NCBI RefSeq assembly: GCF_017873185.1
Contig: NZ_JAGGJX010000001.1
Location: 744,001 to 808,000 of the forward strand
Length of the DNA: 64,000 bases
Reading direction: 5' to 3'
Source: Metaclostridioides mangenotii
Lineage (GTDB): Bacteria > Bacillota > Clostridia > Peptostreptococcales > Peptostreptococcaceae
This document shows positions 35,602 through 45,540 of the stretch, one piece after another. Position 1 is the first letter of the stretch. Each line of letters starts with the position of its first letter. Made by a program: the position numbers and the translations under genes. The notes beneath the pieces were generated by a model, which did not search any database, was not told the DNA's origin, and was given only the letters and a program-made list of their open reading frames with translations.

Positions 35602-36576
35602 CTATGCTAATTCTTGTATTAAATTTTTCACAACTTTGTTGACTTCGCCTACTATAGAAAGGTCAGCGTTTTCAAATATAGGAGCATCAGGATTTGTATT
35701 AATAGCTATTATATACTCAGATCCTTCCATACCAGCTATGTGTTGTATTGCTCCTGATATACCGCATGCGATATATAAGTCAGGTCTTACAGTTTTTCCA
35801 GTTTGACCTACTTGACGATTTTTATCAACCCATCCAGCATCAACTACAGCACGCGATGCACTAACTTCAGCTCCTAATATATCTGCTAATTCATATAAGG
35901 CATCCAGGTTTTCTTTAGATCCTAGACCTCTGCCAGCTGATATAAGTATTTTGGCATCTTCAATTTTAACTTGCTTTATATTTTCTTTTATAAAATCCAT
36001 AACTTGTATACTTTTTCCCTCATTAGATAAATCAACTGAGAAATCTTCTATCGTTCCAGTTCTAGATGAGTCTTTTTCTAATTTTTTCATAACACCTGCT
36101 CTTACAGTGCTCATTTGAGGTCTATGATCAGGACATATTATAGTAGCCATTATATTTCCGCCAAATGCTGGTCTTGTCATAAGTAATCCATTATTTTCAT
36201 CATCTATATCAAGTGATGTACAGTCAGCTGTAAGTCCTGTCTCAACACTTGAACTAACTCTCGGCGCTAAATCTCTTCCTATTGTAGTTGCGCCTACTAA
36301 AACTATATCTGGATCCTTCTTTTTTATAACTTCACAAAATGCTTTTGTGTAAGTGCTTGTTACATATATATCTAAGTTTTCATCATCGACGCAAACAACT
36401 TCATCTGCACCATATTGTATAAGTTCTTCACATAATCGCTTAACATTGTATCCTAATAATACAGCACATACTTTATCATCTAATCTATCTGCTAACTCTT
36501 TGCCTTTCCCTAATAATTCCAAAGAGACATTTTGTACTTCACCGCTTCTTTGTTCTACAAAAACCATTACACTCAT
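35602..36576 (-). CDS. etfA: Electron transfer flavoprotein alpha subunit
   Basis: The protein is 324 residues from MSVMVFVEQRSGEVQ (ATG after GGAGGTAGATTT). An in-frame extension to 36621 overlaps the end region of etfB and is unlikely. The C-terminal FAD domain shows SAGRGLGSKENL, SRAVVDAGWVDKNRQVGQTGK, PDLYIACGISGAIQH and INTNPDAPIFENADL. With EtfB it passes electrons to or from the acyl-CoA dehydrogenase encoded upstream; in clostridia the complex can bifurcate electrons to ferredoxin. Confidence 0.94.
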   Translation of the reverse strand: MSVMVFVEQRSGEVQNVSLELLGKGKELADRLDDKVCAVLLGYNVKRLCEELIQYGADEVVCVDDENLDIYVTSTYTKAFCEVIKKKDPDIVLVGATTIGRDLAPRVSSSVETGLTADCTSLDIDDENNGLLMTRPAFGGNIMATIICPDHRPQMSTVRAGVMKKLEKDSSRTGTIEDFSVDLSNEGKSIQVMDFIKENIKQVKIEDAKILISAGRGLGSKENLDALYELADILGAEVSASRAVVDAGWVDKNRQVGQTGKTVRPDLYIACGISGAIQHIAGMEGSEYIIAINTNPDAPIFENADLSIVGEVNKVVKNLIQELA

Positions 36577-36622
36577 AAATCTACCTCCATAATCACTACT
36601 TTTTAAGAGAAAATTCATCAAA

Positions 36623-37429
36623 TTATATATTACTAACCTTTACTTCTGTTATTATATGTTTTTCTTTAAGAGCATTTATTATTATTGATGCTCCTTCTCT
36701 CTCGTCTACAACGTGGACAGTTCCTTTAGCTTTTACTCCCTTTGTAAATGATTTTTTAACCTTTGTAGGAGAACCCTTTAAACCTATCTCTTCTAAGCCA
36801 ACATCAATATCCTTTAATGTCCAAGTTTCAATCATATTATTATTCATACAATCGTATATTCTAGAAACTTTCATATATCTTGGAGAATTCATCTCTTGCA
36901 AAGTAGTTATAAGAATTGGCATCTTTGCCTTAATAACTTGATATCCATCTTCAAAAGCCCTATTTACAACTACATAATCTCCCTCTACATCCAACTTATC
37001 AACATAAGTTATAGATGGTATATCAAGGTGATTTGCTATTTGAGGACCAACTTGTGCAGTATCTCCATCTATCGCTTGTCTACCTGCTATTATTAAATCA
37101 TAGTCTAATTTTTTAATTGCTCCTGCTATAGTTTTTGAAGTAGCTAATGTGTCTGCCCCTGCAAATGCTCTATCTGTAAGAAGTATTGCTCTATCTGCAC
37201 CCATAGCTATTGCTTCTTTTAATGCATTTTTAGCTTGAGGAGGTCCCATTGATAATACAGTAACTGTAGCCCCTATTTTTTCTTTTAACCTTACGGCCTC
37301 CTCTATTCCAGCTTTATCATCTGGGTTTATTATACTCGGTACACCATCTCTTATTAATGTCCCAGTTTTTGGGTCTAATCTTACTTCTGTTGTATCTGGT
37401 ACTTGTTTCACACAAACCAAAATATTCAT
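36623..37429 (-). CDS. etfB: Electron transfer flavoprotein beta subunit
   Basis: The 268-residue protein starts MNILVCVKQVPDTTEVRLD and contains the nucleotide/FAD-binding motifs DLIIAGRQAIDGDTAQVGPQ and AFAGADTLATSKTIAGA. It works with EtfA and the butyryl-CoA dehydrogenase; clostridial EtfB of this type binds a FAD involved in NADH oxidation during bifurcation. AGGAGGAATCGT precedes ATG. Gap of 18 bp from bcd. Confidence 0.95.
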   Translation of the reverse strand: MNILVCVKQVPDTTEVRLDPKTGTLIRDGVPSIINPDDKAGIEEAVRLKEKIGATVTVLSMGPPQAKNALKEAIAMGADRAILLTDRAFAGADTLATSKTIAGAIKKLDYDLIIAGRQAIDGDTAQVGPQIANHLDIPSITYVDKLDVEGDYVVVNRAFEDGYQVIKAKMPILITTLQEMNSPRYMKVSRIYDCMNNNMIETWTLKDIDVGLEEIGLKGSPTKVKKSFTKGVKAKGTVHVVDEREGASIIINALKEKHIITEVKVSNI

Positions 37430-37447
37430 ACGATTCCTCCTGAAAAA

Positions 37448-38572
37448 CTATTTTAATAGATCTGCACTTATAACCATTTTTTGTACTTCGCTTGTTCCTT
37501 CATATATCTCGGTTATTTTTGCATCTCTCATCATTCTTTCTACATCGTATTCACGAGTATATCCATATCCTCCGTGAAGTTGAACAGCTTTAGTTGTAAC
37601 TTCCACTGCAACTTCCGCTGCATAAAGTTTAGCCATTGCAGCTTCTACGCTATATGAATTGCCTTCATCTTTCTTCTTTGCAGCTTCATAGACTAAGTGT
37701 CTTGCAGCTTCAATTTTAGTTTTCATATTAGCTAGTTCAAATTGGGTATTTTGGAAAGAAGATATGCTTCTTCCAAATTGCTTTCTCCCCTTAACATAAT
37801 CTACTGTAGTATCTAATGCACCTTGTGCGATACCTAGTGCTTGAGCTGCTATACCTATACGACCACCATCTAGAGTTTTCATAGCTATTTTAAAACCTTG
37901 ACCTTCTTTTCCTAACAAGTTTTCTTTAGGTATCCTACAATTTTCAAATATAAGTTCACAAGTTGCTGAACCCCTTATGCCTAGTTTCTTCTCTTTCTTG
38001 CCTATACTAAATCCTTCTGTACCTTTTTCAACTATAAAGGCTGATATTCCGCGAGTTCCTTTAGATTTATCAGTCATTGCCATAACTACATAAATTTCTG
38101 CTGGACCTGCATTAGTTATAAAAATTTTTGTTCCATTTAATATGTAATTATCACCATCTAATACTGCCGTTGTTTGTTGACCTGCTGCATCTGTTCCTGC
38201 ATTTGGCTCTGTTAAACCAAATGCACCTAATCTCTCACCTTTAGCCAAAGGTGTTAAGAATTTTTGCTTTTGTTCTTCTGATCCAAATTGAAATATTGGA
38301 GCCGCTCCTAATGAGGTATGAGCAGATACTATTACACCTGTAGTTCCACAAGCTTTTGATAGTTCTTCAACTGCCATTGCATAACCTAAATAGTCACCGC
38401 CTTCACCACCATACTCTTTTGGAAAAGGTATTCCTAACATCCCGCATTTAGTCATTTTTTCAACAGTTTCATACGGAAATCTTTCTTCTTCATCAATTTC
38501 ATGCGCGATAGGAGCCACTTCGTTTATAGTAAACTCTCTATACATTTGTTTTAATAATTCATATTTTTGCAT
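37448..38572 (-). CDS. bcd: Butyryl-CoA dehydrogenase
   Basis: The 374-residue acyl-CoA dehydrogenase has the FAD-binding motifs FGLTEPNAGTDAAGQQT and IFITNAGPAEIYVV, the GRIGIAAQALGIAQGAL helix and the catalytic Glu in YEGTSEVQKMVI near the C-terminus. It reduces crotonyl-CoA to butyryl-CoA with the Etf pair encoded immediately downstream. Cytoplasmic. GGGAGATATTT precedes ATG. Confidence 0.94.
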   Translation of the reverse strand: MQKYELLKQMYREFTINEVAPIAHEIDEEERFPYETVEKMTKCGMLGIPFPKEYGGEGGDYLGYAMAVEELSKACGTTGVIVSAHTSLGAAPIFQFGSEEQKQKFLTPLAKGERLGAFGLTEPNAGTDAAGQQTTAVLDGDNYILNGTKIFITNAGPAEIYVVMAMTDKSKGTRGISAFIVEKGTEGFSIGKKEKKLGIRGSATCELIFENCRIPKENLLGKEGQGFKIAMKTLDGGRIGIAAQALGIAQGALDTTVDYVKGRKQFGRSISSFQNTQFELANMKTKIEAARHLVYEAAKKKDEGNSYSVEAAMAKLYAAEVAVEVTTKAVQLHGGYGYTREYDVERMMRDAKITEIYEGTSEVQKMVISADLLK

Positions 38573-38605
38573 AAATATCTCCCTTATTTTAAGTAATTAT
38601 ATTTA

Positions 38606-39790
38606 TTAGCATTTTTTTATTATTAAGCTAGTGCCTTGACCTCCACCTATACAAAGTGTAGCAAGTCCTAGATGTGCTGTATCTCTTTTTTGCATTTCAT
38701 GAACTAAAGAAACTAATATTCTACATCCACTAGCTCCTATTGGATGGCCAAGTGCTATTGCCCCTCCATTTACATTTACTTTTTCCATGTTAAATTTCAA
38801 CCCTTTTTCAACTGATAAAGCTTGAGCTGCAAATGCTTCATTAGCTTCTATTAAATCTATATCATCTAATTTTAGATTTGCTTTTCTCAGAGCTTTTTCT
38901 GTGGCTGGAACTGGACCATATCCCATTATAGATGGCTCAACCCCTGCTGAGGCATAAGAAACAATACTTGCTAATGGCTTTAGCCCTAATTCATCGCATT
39001 TATCCCTGCTCATTAGAATAACCATAGCACTCCCATCATTTATTCCAGATGCATTACCTGCACTTACAGTCCCATCTTTTTTAAATGCAGTTCTTAACTT
39101 GGCTAACTTCTCTATTGTAGTATTATGTTTTGGATGTTCATCAGTGTCTACTACTATAGGATCGCCTTTTTTCTGTGGCACTTTAACCTCTACTATTTCA
39201 TCTTTAAATCTGTTGTTTAATTGAGCATTTTTTGCTTTTTCTTGACTTAAAAGTGCAAATCTATCCTGCTCTTCTTTACTTATTCCAAATTTTTCTGCTA
39301 AGTTCTCGGCAGTTATTCCCATATGGTAATCATTAAATGCATCAGTTAATCCATCATTTACTAACGAATCTACTAATTTATTATCACCTAAGCCATATCC
39401 ATATCTACCTTTATTTAATAAATACGGAGCATTACTCATACTTTCACATCCACCAGCCAAAACTACATCGCAATCTCCAAGTGCAATAAACTGTGCTGCC
39501 ATACTAACTGCTCTAAGTCCAGAACCGCAAACTTTATTTATAGCAAGAGCTGGAACCTCAACAGGAATATCAGATTTTATAGCAACTTGCCTAGCTACAT
39601 TTTGCCCAAGGCCAGCACTCAATACGTTACCTATTAGTACTTCATCTATCATATGTGATTTTATGTTTGCTCTTTTGATAGCTTCCTTAGCTGCTATACT
39701 TCCTAAATCCACAGCACTTACATCTTTAAGAGCACCACCCAAAGACCCTATAGGCGTCCTGACTGCCGATAGTATAACTATTTCTCTCAT
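38606..39790 (-). CDS. thlA: Acetyl-CoA acetyltransferase (thiolase)
   Basis: The 394-residue thiolase has the active-site Cys in [14 protein letters not shown], the GHP motif in [18 protein letters not shown] and the second Cys in [12 protein letters not shown]. It cleaves acetoacetyl-CoA from the CoA-transferase into two acetyl-CoA, or works in the reverse direction for butyrate formation. AAGGAGGGGTTATTT precedes ATG. It is the first gene of the run thl-bcd-etfB-etfA-kal-kce, after a 612 bp gap from the LysR gene, so a promoter is expected upstream. Confidence 0.94.
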   Translation of the reverse strand: MREIVILSAVRTPIGSLGGALKDVSAVDLGSIAAKEAIKRANIKSHMIDEVLIGNVLSAGLGQNVARQVAIKSDIPVEVPALAINKVCGSGLRAVSMAAQFIALGDCDVVLAGGCESMSNAPYLLNKGRYGYGLGDNKLVDSLVNDGLTDAFNDYHMGITAENLAEKFGISKEEQDRFALLSQEKAKNAQLNNRFKDEIVEVKVPQKKGDPIVVDTDEHPKHNTTIEKLAKLRTAFKKDGTVSAGNASGINDGSAMVILMSRDKCDELGLKPLASIVSYASAGVEPSIMGYGPVPATEKALRKANLKLDDIDLIEANEAFAAQALSVEKGLKFNMEKVNVNGGAIALGHPIGASGCRILVSLVHEMQKRDTAHLGLATLCIGGGQGTSLIIKKC

Positions 39791-40328
39791 AAATAACCCC
39801 TCCTTGTAATATCAATATTGTTTCATACACATACTGAACTCTTCAAATACAGTTATTTAGTTAACTAGGATTTCATTTAATTGTTTATATAATTTGGATA
39901 TTTGTGTCATAAGTATATTTAACGTTAGATCTAGTAATAAATTCTTTTAATTACTTAACTTATGCTAGAATTGAATGTTAGATTTTGAATAAACAATTTG
40001 TAAATAATCATATAATTAATTACTTTTTCTAAAATGATAATTGTTTTTTCATAATGGTTATTACCTGAAATTAAAATTTAGTTCAGCTTGTTATTGCAAT
40101 TGAGGTAACAAATTGATGTGTAAGCATTTCGATTTTCTTATGATATTTTCTATATCAAATTTTAATGCTCTAAGTATATATTAATGTAAAAACAACGTTA
40201 TTGTCTAAGTCGTATTTGTTATATGATATATAAGTAAAAACTATATATGAAAAATAAATAGCTTGAATTTAAAATAAGTGCAAATGTCTCACAACTTAAA
40301 TGCCGTTTTTAATGCAAAAAAAGTATTT
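39791..40328. other. Long intergenic region upstream of thl (likely promoter region)
   Basis: No gene is seen here. The region is AT-rich and must hold the promoter for the lysine genes from thl onward. A dyad TTGTTA-N12-TAACAA at 40088-40111 is a possible binding site for the LysR-type regulator encoded at 40403-41305. Confidence 0.4.
40088..40111. promoter_or_regulatory. Candidate LysR-type operator (dyad)
   Basis: TTGTTA and TAACAA form an inverted pair separated by 12 bp, in the intergenic region between the LysR gene and the thl operon. LysR proteins bind T-N11-A-like dyads, but this one was picked by eye in AT-rich DNA. Confidence 0.3.
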
Positions 40329-40329
40329 A

Positions 40330-40374
40330 GTTGAACACTCAGAGATTATTCCGTATACTCTGAGTGTTCAACTA
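40330..40374 (-). terminator. Terminator after the LysR gene
   Basis: AGTTGAACACTCAGAG pairs with CTCTGAGTGTTCAACT (16 bp perfect arms) around a 13-base loop. On the minus strand AAATACTTTTTTT follows. It separates the LysR gene from the downstream thl operon. Confidence 0.85.
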
Positions 40375-40402
40375 ATTCTTGAGATTCTATCTGAAAAACA
40401 AT

Positions 40403-41305
40403 TTAAGTATTTTTATTCTTAAAGAAATCAATTATAAAATTGAATACGTGTTGATTTACATGACTATATCGATCCTTCTTGGGTCTACATAATAATACTT
40501 TCCATGTTATGGGATCATTAAATGATCTTTCTACAATCTGATCATTTTTAAAGAAGTCGTGCACAGGTGATGGTAAAATAGTTATGAATTCAGAATTTGT
40601 AGTTGTTTGCAGCAGAAAATCCCACGAACCTGACATGATATACCTTTTTAGTTTCACATTTTCATCAGTAAATTTCTGCATTAATTTATGATGTATCATA
40701 AATGTTGGATCAAATATTGCAAGCAATTCTTCGTTTAAGTCTTTCCAATCTATTTTATTATTTCGAGCAAGTGGATGATTGACATTTAAAAATGCAGTAA
40801 GCTTGTCTTCTTGAAGTATATGTTCTGTAATTACACTTTTATCAATTCCGGTTGGTTGTAGGAGCACCACATAGTCTAATTCCCGTAAAATAAGCATACT
40901 ATTTAACTCATGTGCCCCCTTCTCTACAATATCGAACTCTATATCTGGATTATTTGCAACAAGTTGTGCAACTACATCTGAAAACACTATTCCAAGTATT
41001 AAAGGTGGTATCCCTATTCTTACTTTACCTTTGAATTTAACAGAATCCTCTCTCAAATCCTCCATCATATTTTCATACTCATTTAAGATATTTTCTGCGT
41101 TAACATAAAATCTCTCTCCTGCTGGTGTTAGGTCGTTTAATCTTCCCTTATACCTGTCAAATAGATACACATCTTCATTTTCTTCAAAATTTTTTATTAT
41201 CTGACTTAGATATGGTTGTGATATGTGTAATTCATTTGATGCTAACGAAAGATTTAAATCACATTTTACTATCTCAACAAAATATTTTAGATGCTTTATA
41301 TCCAC
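40403..41305 (-). CDS. LysR-family transcriptional regulator
   Basis: The 300-residue protein has an N-terminal winged HTH (MDIKHLKYFVEIVKCDLNLS, ASNELHISQPYLSQIIKNFE, LFDRYKGRLNDLTPAGERFY) and a C-terminal ligand-binding domain of the periplasmic-binding fold. The start is GTG behind GAGGAG. It sits between hbd and thl, in the same orientation, and is the obvious candidate regulator of the lysine or butyrate genes; the inducer is unknown. It is terminated by its own hairpin. Confidence 0.9.
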   Translation of the reverse strand: MDIKHLKYFVEIVKCDLNLSLASNELHISQPYLSQIIKNFEENEDVYLFDRYKGRLNDLTPAGERFYVNAENILNEYENMMEDLREDSVKFKGKVRIGIPPLILGIVFSDVVAQLVANNPDIEFDIVEKGAHELNSMLILRELDYVVLLQPTGIDKSVITEHILQEDKLTAFLNVNHPLARNNKIDWKDLNEELLAIFDPTFMIHHKLMQKFTDENVKLKRYIMSGSWDFLLQTTTNSEFITILPSPVHDFFKNDQIVERSFNDPITWKVLLCRPKKDRYSHVNQHVFNFIIDFFKNKNT

Positions 41306-41351
41306 ATAGATCTCCTCTCTTGTAAGTATTCCTTATTCCTCTTATCTATTT

Positions 41352-42197
41352 CTATTTATTATAATCATAGAATCCTATTTTAGTTTTTCTTCCTAGTTGA
41401 TTTGCTCTAACCATTTTAGCCAAGAGTGGATGTGGTCTGTATTTAGTATCTCCAAATTCAGTATATAAAACGTTCATTATCGCCAAAACAACATCTAATC
41501 CTATTAAATCACCTAATGCTAGAGGTCCCATAGGATGGTTTGCACCTAGCTTCATTGCTTCGTCTATTTCCTCTTTATTTGCAACACCATCTGCATATAT
41601 ACCGATAGCTTCGTTTATCATTGGTATAAGTATTCTATTTACTACAAATCCAGGAGATTCAGATACATTTACTGGAACTTTATTGATACTCTTAGATAAT
41701 TCAAAGACTGTATCAAAAGTTACTTTTGATGTTAATTGACCACTTATAATTTCAACCAAATCCATCATAGGGACTGGATTAAAAAAATGCATCCCTATAA
41801 CCTTGTTTGGTCTTTTAGTTGCAGAGGCTATTTCTGTTATAGATAGTGACGAAGTATTTGTCGCTAAAATAGTTTCCGAATGGCATAATTCATCCAATAA
41901 TTTAAAAATATCTTTTTTAGTATTCATATTCTCTACAGATGCTTCTATTATTAGGTCCATATCTTTTAAATCTTCATAGTCAATAGTTGAGCTAACATGA
42001 CTTAATATTTCTTCTTTTTTAGCATCATCTATTTTTTCTTTAGAAACTAATCTTGATAAATTTTTATTTAATAAAGTTAAACATTCGTCTATAGATTCTT
42101 TACTTCTACTCTTTAAACATATATCCTGGCCACAACTTGCTATAGTTTGTATAATACCACTACCCATAGTTCCACTTCCTATTACTGCTAATTTCAT
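41352..42197 (-). CDS. hbd: 3-hydroxybutyryl-CoA dehydrogenase
   Basis: The 281-residue enzyme has the N-terminal NAD-binding VIGSGTMGSGIIQTIA and the HFFNPVPMMDLVEII motif with the catalytic His region, then the C-terminal domain NRILIPMINEAIGIY...ANHPMGPLALGDLIGLD. It interconverts acetoacetyl-CoA and 3-hydroxybutyryl-CoA. With thl and crt it links acetyl-CoA to crotonyl-CoA, so the cluster can also make butyrate from acetyl-CoA. It follows crt with an 85 bp gap. Confidence 0.94.
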   Translation of the reverse strand: MKLAVIGSGTMGSGIIQTIASCGQDICLKSRSKESIDECLTLLNKNLSRLVSKEKIDDAKKEEILSHVSSTIDYEDLKDMDLIIEASVENMNTKKDIFKLLDELCHSETILATNTSSLSITEIASATKRPNKVIGMHFFNPVPMMDLVEIISGQLTSKVTFDTVFELSKSINKVPVNVSESPGFVVNRILIPMINEAIGIYADGVANKEEIDEAMKLGANHPMGPLALGDLIGLDVVLAIMNVLYTEFGDTKYRPHPLLAKMVRANQLGRKTKIGFYDYNK

Positions 42198-42282
42198 AGA
42201 TATACCTCCTGTTATAGTATTTATAACTGTTAAATTAAACAGTTTATTTAATCTAGTTAATATATTTAATTTAATAGTTTAA

Positions 42283-43080
42283 TTATCCTTTTATAAACTT
42301 AGCGTCTCTCTTTTCAATAAAAGCCGACATACCTTCTTCTTGGTCTTTAGTTGAAAAACAGAGCCCAAATAAATTAGTCTCTATATCTATTCCAGTATTT
42401 ATATCAGTTTGAGAACCAAGTTTTATAGCTTCCTTAGAATATCTGACAGCAAGTTGAGCATTTTTTGCTATTGCTTTTGCTAGTTTTTCAACTTCTTCAA
42501 TTAAAACTTCTGGCTCAACAACTTTATTTACTAAACCTAACTTTTCAGCTTCGTCTGCTTTAATAATTCGCCCAGTAAAGATTAACTCTTTTGCTTTTGC
42601 CATTCCAACCAATCTTGTAAGCCTTTGAGTTCCACCGAACCCTGGTATTACGCCAAGAGATACTTCTGGTTGACCAAATACAGCTTTAGTAGAAGCAATT
42701 CTTATATCACATGCCATCGCTATCTCACATCCCCCGCCTAAAGCAAATCCATTTACAGCGGCTATTACGATTTTCTTACTATCTTCAATTTCTTTAAAAG
42801 CCTTGCTTGCAAGTCTACTAAAATCTTTAGCAGTCAAAGAATTTAAGTCTTTCATATCTGCAATATCAGCTCCAGCAACAAATGCTTTTCCTTCACCAGT
42901 TAACACTACTACATCAATATCTTCATCATTATTGATGTCTTCAAATATTTCATAAAGTTCTTTTAAAGTTTTTGCATTTATCGCATTAAGTACTTGAGGT
43001 CTATTCACTTTCACTGTACATATACGATCATTTAATTCAACAGCTAAATTTTCATAAACTTTAACATCATTTATTATCAT
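42283..43080 (-). CDS. crt: 3-hydroxybutyryl-CoA dehydratase (crotonase)
   Basis: The 265-residue enoyl-CoA hydratase has the oxyanion-hole segment GEGKAFVAGADIADM and NGFALGGGCEIAMACDIRIA, plus the catalytic Glu region FGQPEVSLGVIPGFGGTQRL. It hydrates or dehydrates crotonyl-CoA/3-hydroxybutyryl-CoA. It is the most upstream gene of the minus-strand butyrate/lysine run; 503 bp without genes lie before it. GGGAGGATATT precedes ATG. Confidence 0.93.
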   Translation of the reverse strand: MIINDVKVYENLAVELNDRICTVKVNRPQVLNAINAKTLKELYEIFEDINNDEDIDVVVLTGEGKAFVAGADIADMKDLNSLTAKDFSRLASKAFKEIEDSKKIVIAAVNGFALGGGCEIAMACDIRIASTKAVFGQPEVSLGVIPGFGGTQRLTRLVGMAKAKELIFTGRIIKADEAEKLGLVNKVVEPEVLIEEVEKLAKAIAKNAQLAVRYSKEAIKLGSQTDINTGIDIETNLFGLCFSTKDQEEGMSAFIEKRDAKFIKG

Positions 43081-43510
43081 AATATCCTCCCTTATTAAAA
43101 TGATTTTTTACTGCATACCTATACCTGGTTTCATAAACTTTTTTTAACTCTAGTCACAAACTTTAGATAATACTCGAATACCATTATGTATCCTACAGGT
43201 CTCCATCTTTTGAGTAATTATATGTTATATGTGTTTGATTAATTTTATATTTATACTTATATTTATGATGATAGCACTCAAATTATAAATTGCAACAATC
43301 TATCGTTATTTTTTTCACCTATTTTTTTCTACAATTTTTAAAATCTAATATAATTTAAGATTAGATCATAGGCCCATTTTTTAAAATTAGTAGTAAGAAT
43401 TATAAGTTTTATAGCATATCAGCATTTGATATCTATTCTAATATTTTATCTAATTGTATTTTATACTTACCATCTTATATATGTTGAATATGATAATCAG
43501 TAAGTTAAAT
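43081..43510. other. Intergenic region upstream of crt
   Basis: No gene is supported here. The region should contain the promoter of crt-hbd. I found no convincing -35/-10 pair by eye. It ends in the terminator of the surface-protein cluster. Confidence 0.4.
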
Positions 43511-43514
43511 TAAA

Positions 43515-43555
43515 AGTCCCCATCTATATAACTTTTAAGTAATATAATGGGGACT
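43515..43555 (-). terminator. Terminator after the WxL cluster
   Basis: AGTCCCCAT pairs with ATGGGGACT around about 23 bases. On the minus strand the stem ends GGGGACTTTTAATTT. It separates the surface-protein cluster from crt. Confidence 0.75.
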
Positions 43556-43583
43556 CTTTTATAATTATATAAATTTGTATTTT

Positions 43584-44606
43584 TTACAAATCACTCATTT
43601 TTTTCTTTTTATTTAATAATTTTATTAATAAACCTATTAATAATATTATTACAAAAACAAGTACTCCAACTAGAATATAAATCCAATTAAAGCTGTCGTC
43701 TATACTGACATCACTAGAATTTAATTTATTAGCTACATCACCTTTTATAACAAACTCTTCATTGAACTCCCATTTGTTCTTTTCAGAAGTCGCCACCAAA
43801 TTTAAAATATAAACACCTGGTTTTAACTTTTTACCCTCAAGTCTAGTTAAATAATTGAAGTTTGAATTGGGTGCCATCTGCATATCTTCACTATCAGAAG
43901 AATACATTACATTTTTATTTTTATCATCTTTCTTATATACCTTTGTATGCACTGACATATTTTTTACAAAAGTCGGTGTTATATTTTGAAGATTGGATGA
44001 TATAACATTTCTAGCATTATCCTGTGTAGGCATTACTTTATGTAACTTAAGATCAGGATCTATAACTTGATCTATGTTTTCAAATAGTAAAATACCTACT
44101 ACATAATTGTATTTGTTTGTTATCATAGATTTTTTATCTTTATTAGCCTCTGTTTCTTTCTCCTGTAACTGAATACCTCCTGCTAAAACACCATCGAAGA
44201 CCTCAATAGGAGTCTTAACATTCATCTCTAATGTATATTCTCCATGTTTAGGAACAGTTATTTCTGATGGTACGGAAACTATTTCAGACATGTCATATTT
44301 TAAAGTAGGGTCGTTTTTTATATTATTTTCTCCATAATCAATTACCCCATTTGTATTTGTCGTAGCCGAATTGATAGAAACATTAATAACTCTATCTTTA
44401 TCTGTAGTATTTTTAAGAACCATTTTTAACACTTGTTCATTGTTAGGTTTCACTAAAAGATTATAGTATGTTTTACTCTTGTCTATTTGGTTTTCTGGTA
44501 TTACAGTATAAACAGAGAAATTTAACTCAGCTGAATAAGATGTATTTGTAAACATCATAAAAACAACAAGAAATGATGATATAATCGATGTCAATTTTTT
44601 TTTCAT
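43584..44606 (-). CDS. WxL-interacting protein (DUF916/DUF3324), membrane-anchored
   Basis: The 340-residue protein has a signal peptide (residues 1-27), a DUF916-like Ig fold domain (FSVYTVIPENQIDKSKTYYNL and YTLEMNVKTPIEVFDGVLAGGIQL), a DUF3324-like domain (KKDDKNKNVMYSSDSEDMQM...LEGKKLKPGVYILNL) and a C-terminal membrane helix (about 309-331) with a lysine-rich tail. This is the WxL-interacting (WxIP) architecture of proteins that accompany WxL surface proteins and bind peptidoglycan. It is last in the three-surface-protein cluster, 103 bp after the WxL protein gene. Confidence 0.9.
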   Translation of the reverse strand: MKKKLTSIISSFLVVFMMFTNTSYSAELNFSVYTVIPENQIDKSKTYYNLLVKPNNEQVLKMVLKNTTDKDRVINVSINSATTNTNGVIDYGENNIKNDPTLKYDMSEIVSVPSEITVPKHGEYTLEMNVKTPIEVFDGVLAGGIQLQEKETEANKDKKSMITNKYNYVVGILLFENIDQVIDPDLKLHKVMPTQDNARNVISSNLQNITPTFVKNMSVHTKVYKKDDKNKNVMYSSDSEDMQMAPNSNFNYLTRLEGKKLKPGVYILNLVATSEKNKWEFNEEFVIKGDVANKLNSSDVSIDDSFNWIYILVGVLVFVIILLIGLLIKLLNKKKKMSDL

Positions 44607-44709
44607 ATAATTTAATCTCCCTGTATTTTAAAATTTATAAAATCGATTAATTCATAATTGAATTAACTATTTTGTCTGATATAATTTTTTACTTAAATCA
44701 TCATTTAGT

Positions 44710-45486
44710 CTATATTTGTGGAGTATCAGTTAATGTCCAAGTTAATGTAGTTTTATAGTCTTTACCAGCATATTTAGTAGTAGCTTTTGGTACAAATAAC
44801 TCTATACTTGAATCTTTAGTGCTAGTATTTCCAAAAACAGTAAGAAATGTTCCTGCACCTTTTCCATCTTCAGCTTTCATAACAGATACTTTACTTCCAT
44901 CCGTATTTAATGCAAATTTAGTAGCGCCTGCTATAGATGAACTTGTGTCAGCCTCTCCCCCTATTATAGGTTTTCCTGATTCTGCATTTGTAACTATATT
45001 AGCATTTCTAAATCTTAACTCAGCTCCAGTTAATGCTTTATCGTCGCTTGTTTTAAGTTGTCCATTCTGGCTAACAGTTAATTCCCATCCTGTTTCAAGC
45101 CCTCTACTATCTGTAACTTGAACAAAGTTTGGTTTTTCTGGCCCAGCTGGCTCTTCATTAACTTTATTTTGTCCAGCTGCCCATGTTTTTTGTGGTAAAG
45201 CATAATACGTTTCATCTTGACTTGATACTTTTTGTTCTCCAAAGTCAAGATCCGAAACGAAATCTATTGATAAAGGCCCATTAGTTCCACCGCCCTCTGG
45301 AAATGGATCTATTGTTTCGTCTGGATTCTCTGGATCTACAGGCGGTGTTGGAACATCTGATTTTACAAATCTAACTCCTACATTTGAGTCTTTAACTCCT
45401 CCATCTACTGCAAATATTGAACTTGTTCCAAATGCCATTACTAACCCCGATACAACTACTAACTTTGATAATTTTTTAAATTTCAT
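44710..45486 (-). CDS. WxL-domain surface protein
   Basis: The protein is 258 residues from MKFKKLSKLVVVSGLVMAF (ATG after GGAGGG); it has a signal peptide, a Pro/Glu-rich linker (PPVDPENPDETIDPFPEGG) and the C-terminal WxL domain. Both WxL motifs are present: WELTVSQNGQL in the middle and LTWTLTDTP at the end. The WxL domain binds peptidoglycan non-covalently. The mature N-terminus begins VKDSNVGVRFVKSD, very like the NSDVGIRFEDSG of the CWB2 protein encoded upstream, a shared N-terminal tag. No ligand-binding domain is present. Confidence 0.92.
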   Translation of the reverse strand: MKFKKLSKLVVVSGLVMAFGTSSIFAVDGGVKDSNVGVRFVKSDVPTPPVDPENPDETIDPFPEGGGTNGPLSIDFVSDLDFGEQKVSSQDETYYALPQKTWAAGQNKVNEEPAGPEKPNFVQVTDSRGLETGWELTVSQNGQLKTSDDKALTGAELRFRNANIVTNAESGKPIIGGEADTSSSIAGATKFALNTDGSKVSVMKAEDGKGAGTFLTVFGNTSTKDSSIELFVPKATTKYAGKDYKTTLTWTLTDTPQI

Positions 45487-45540
45487 AATAATTATTCCCT
45501 CCAATTAATATAAATCAAATATTTTTTATTTTAAATAGTT

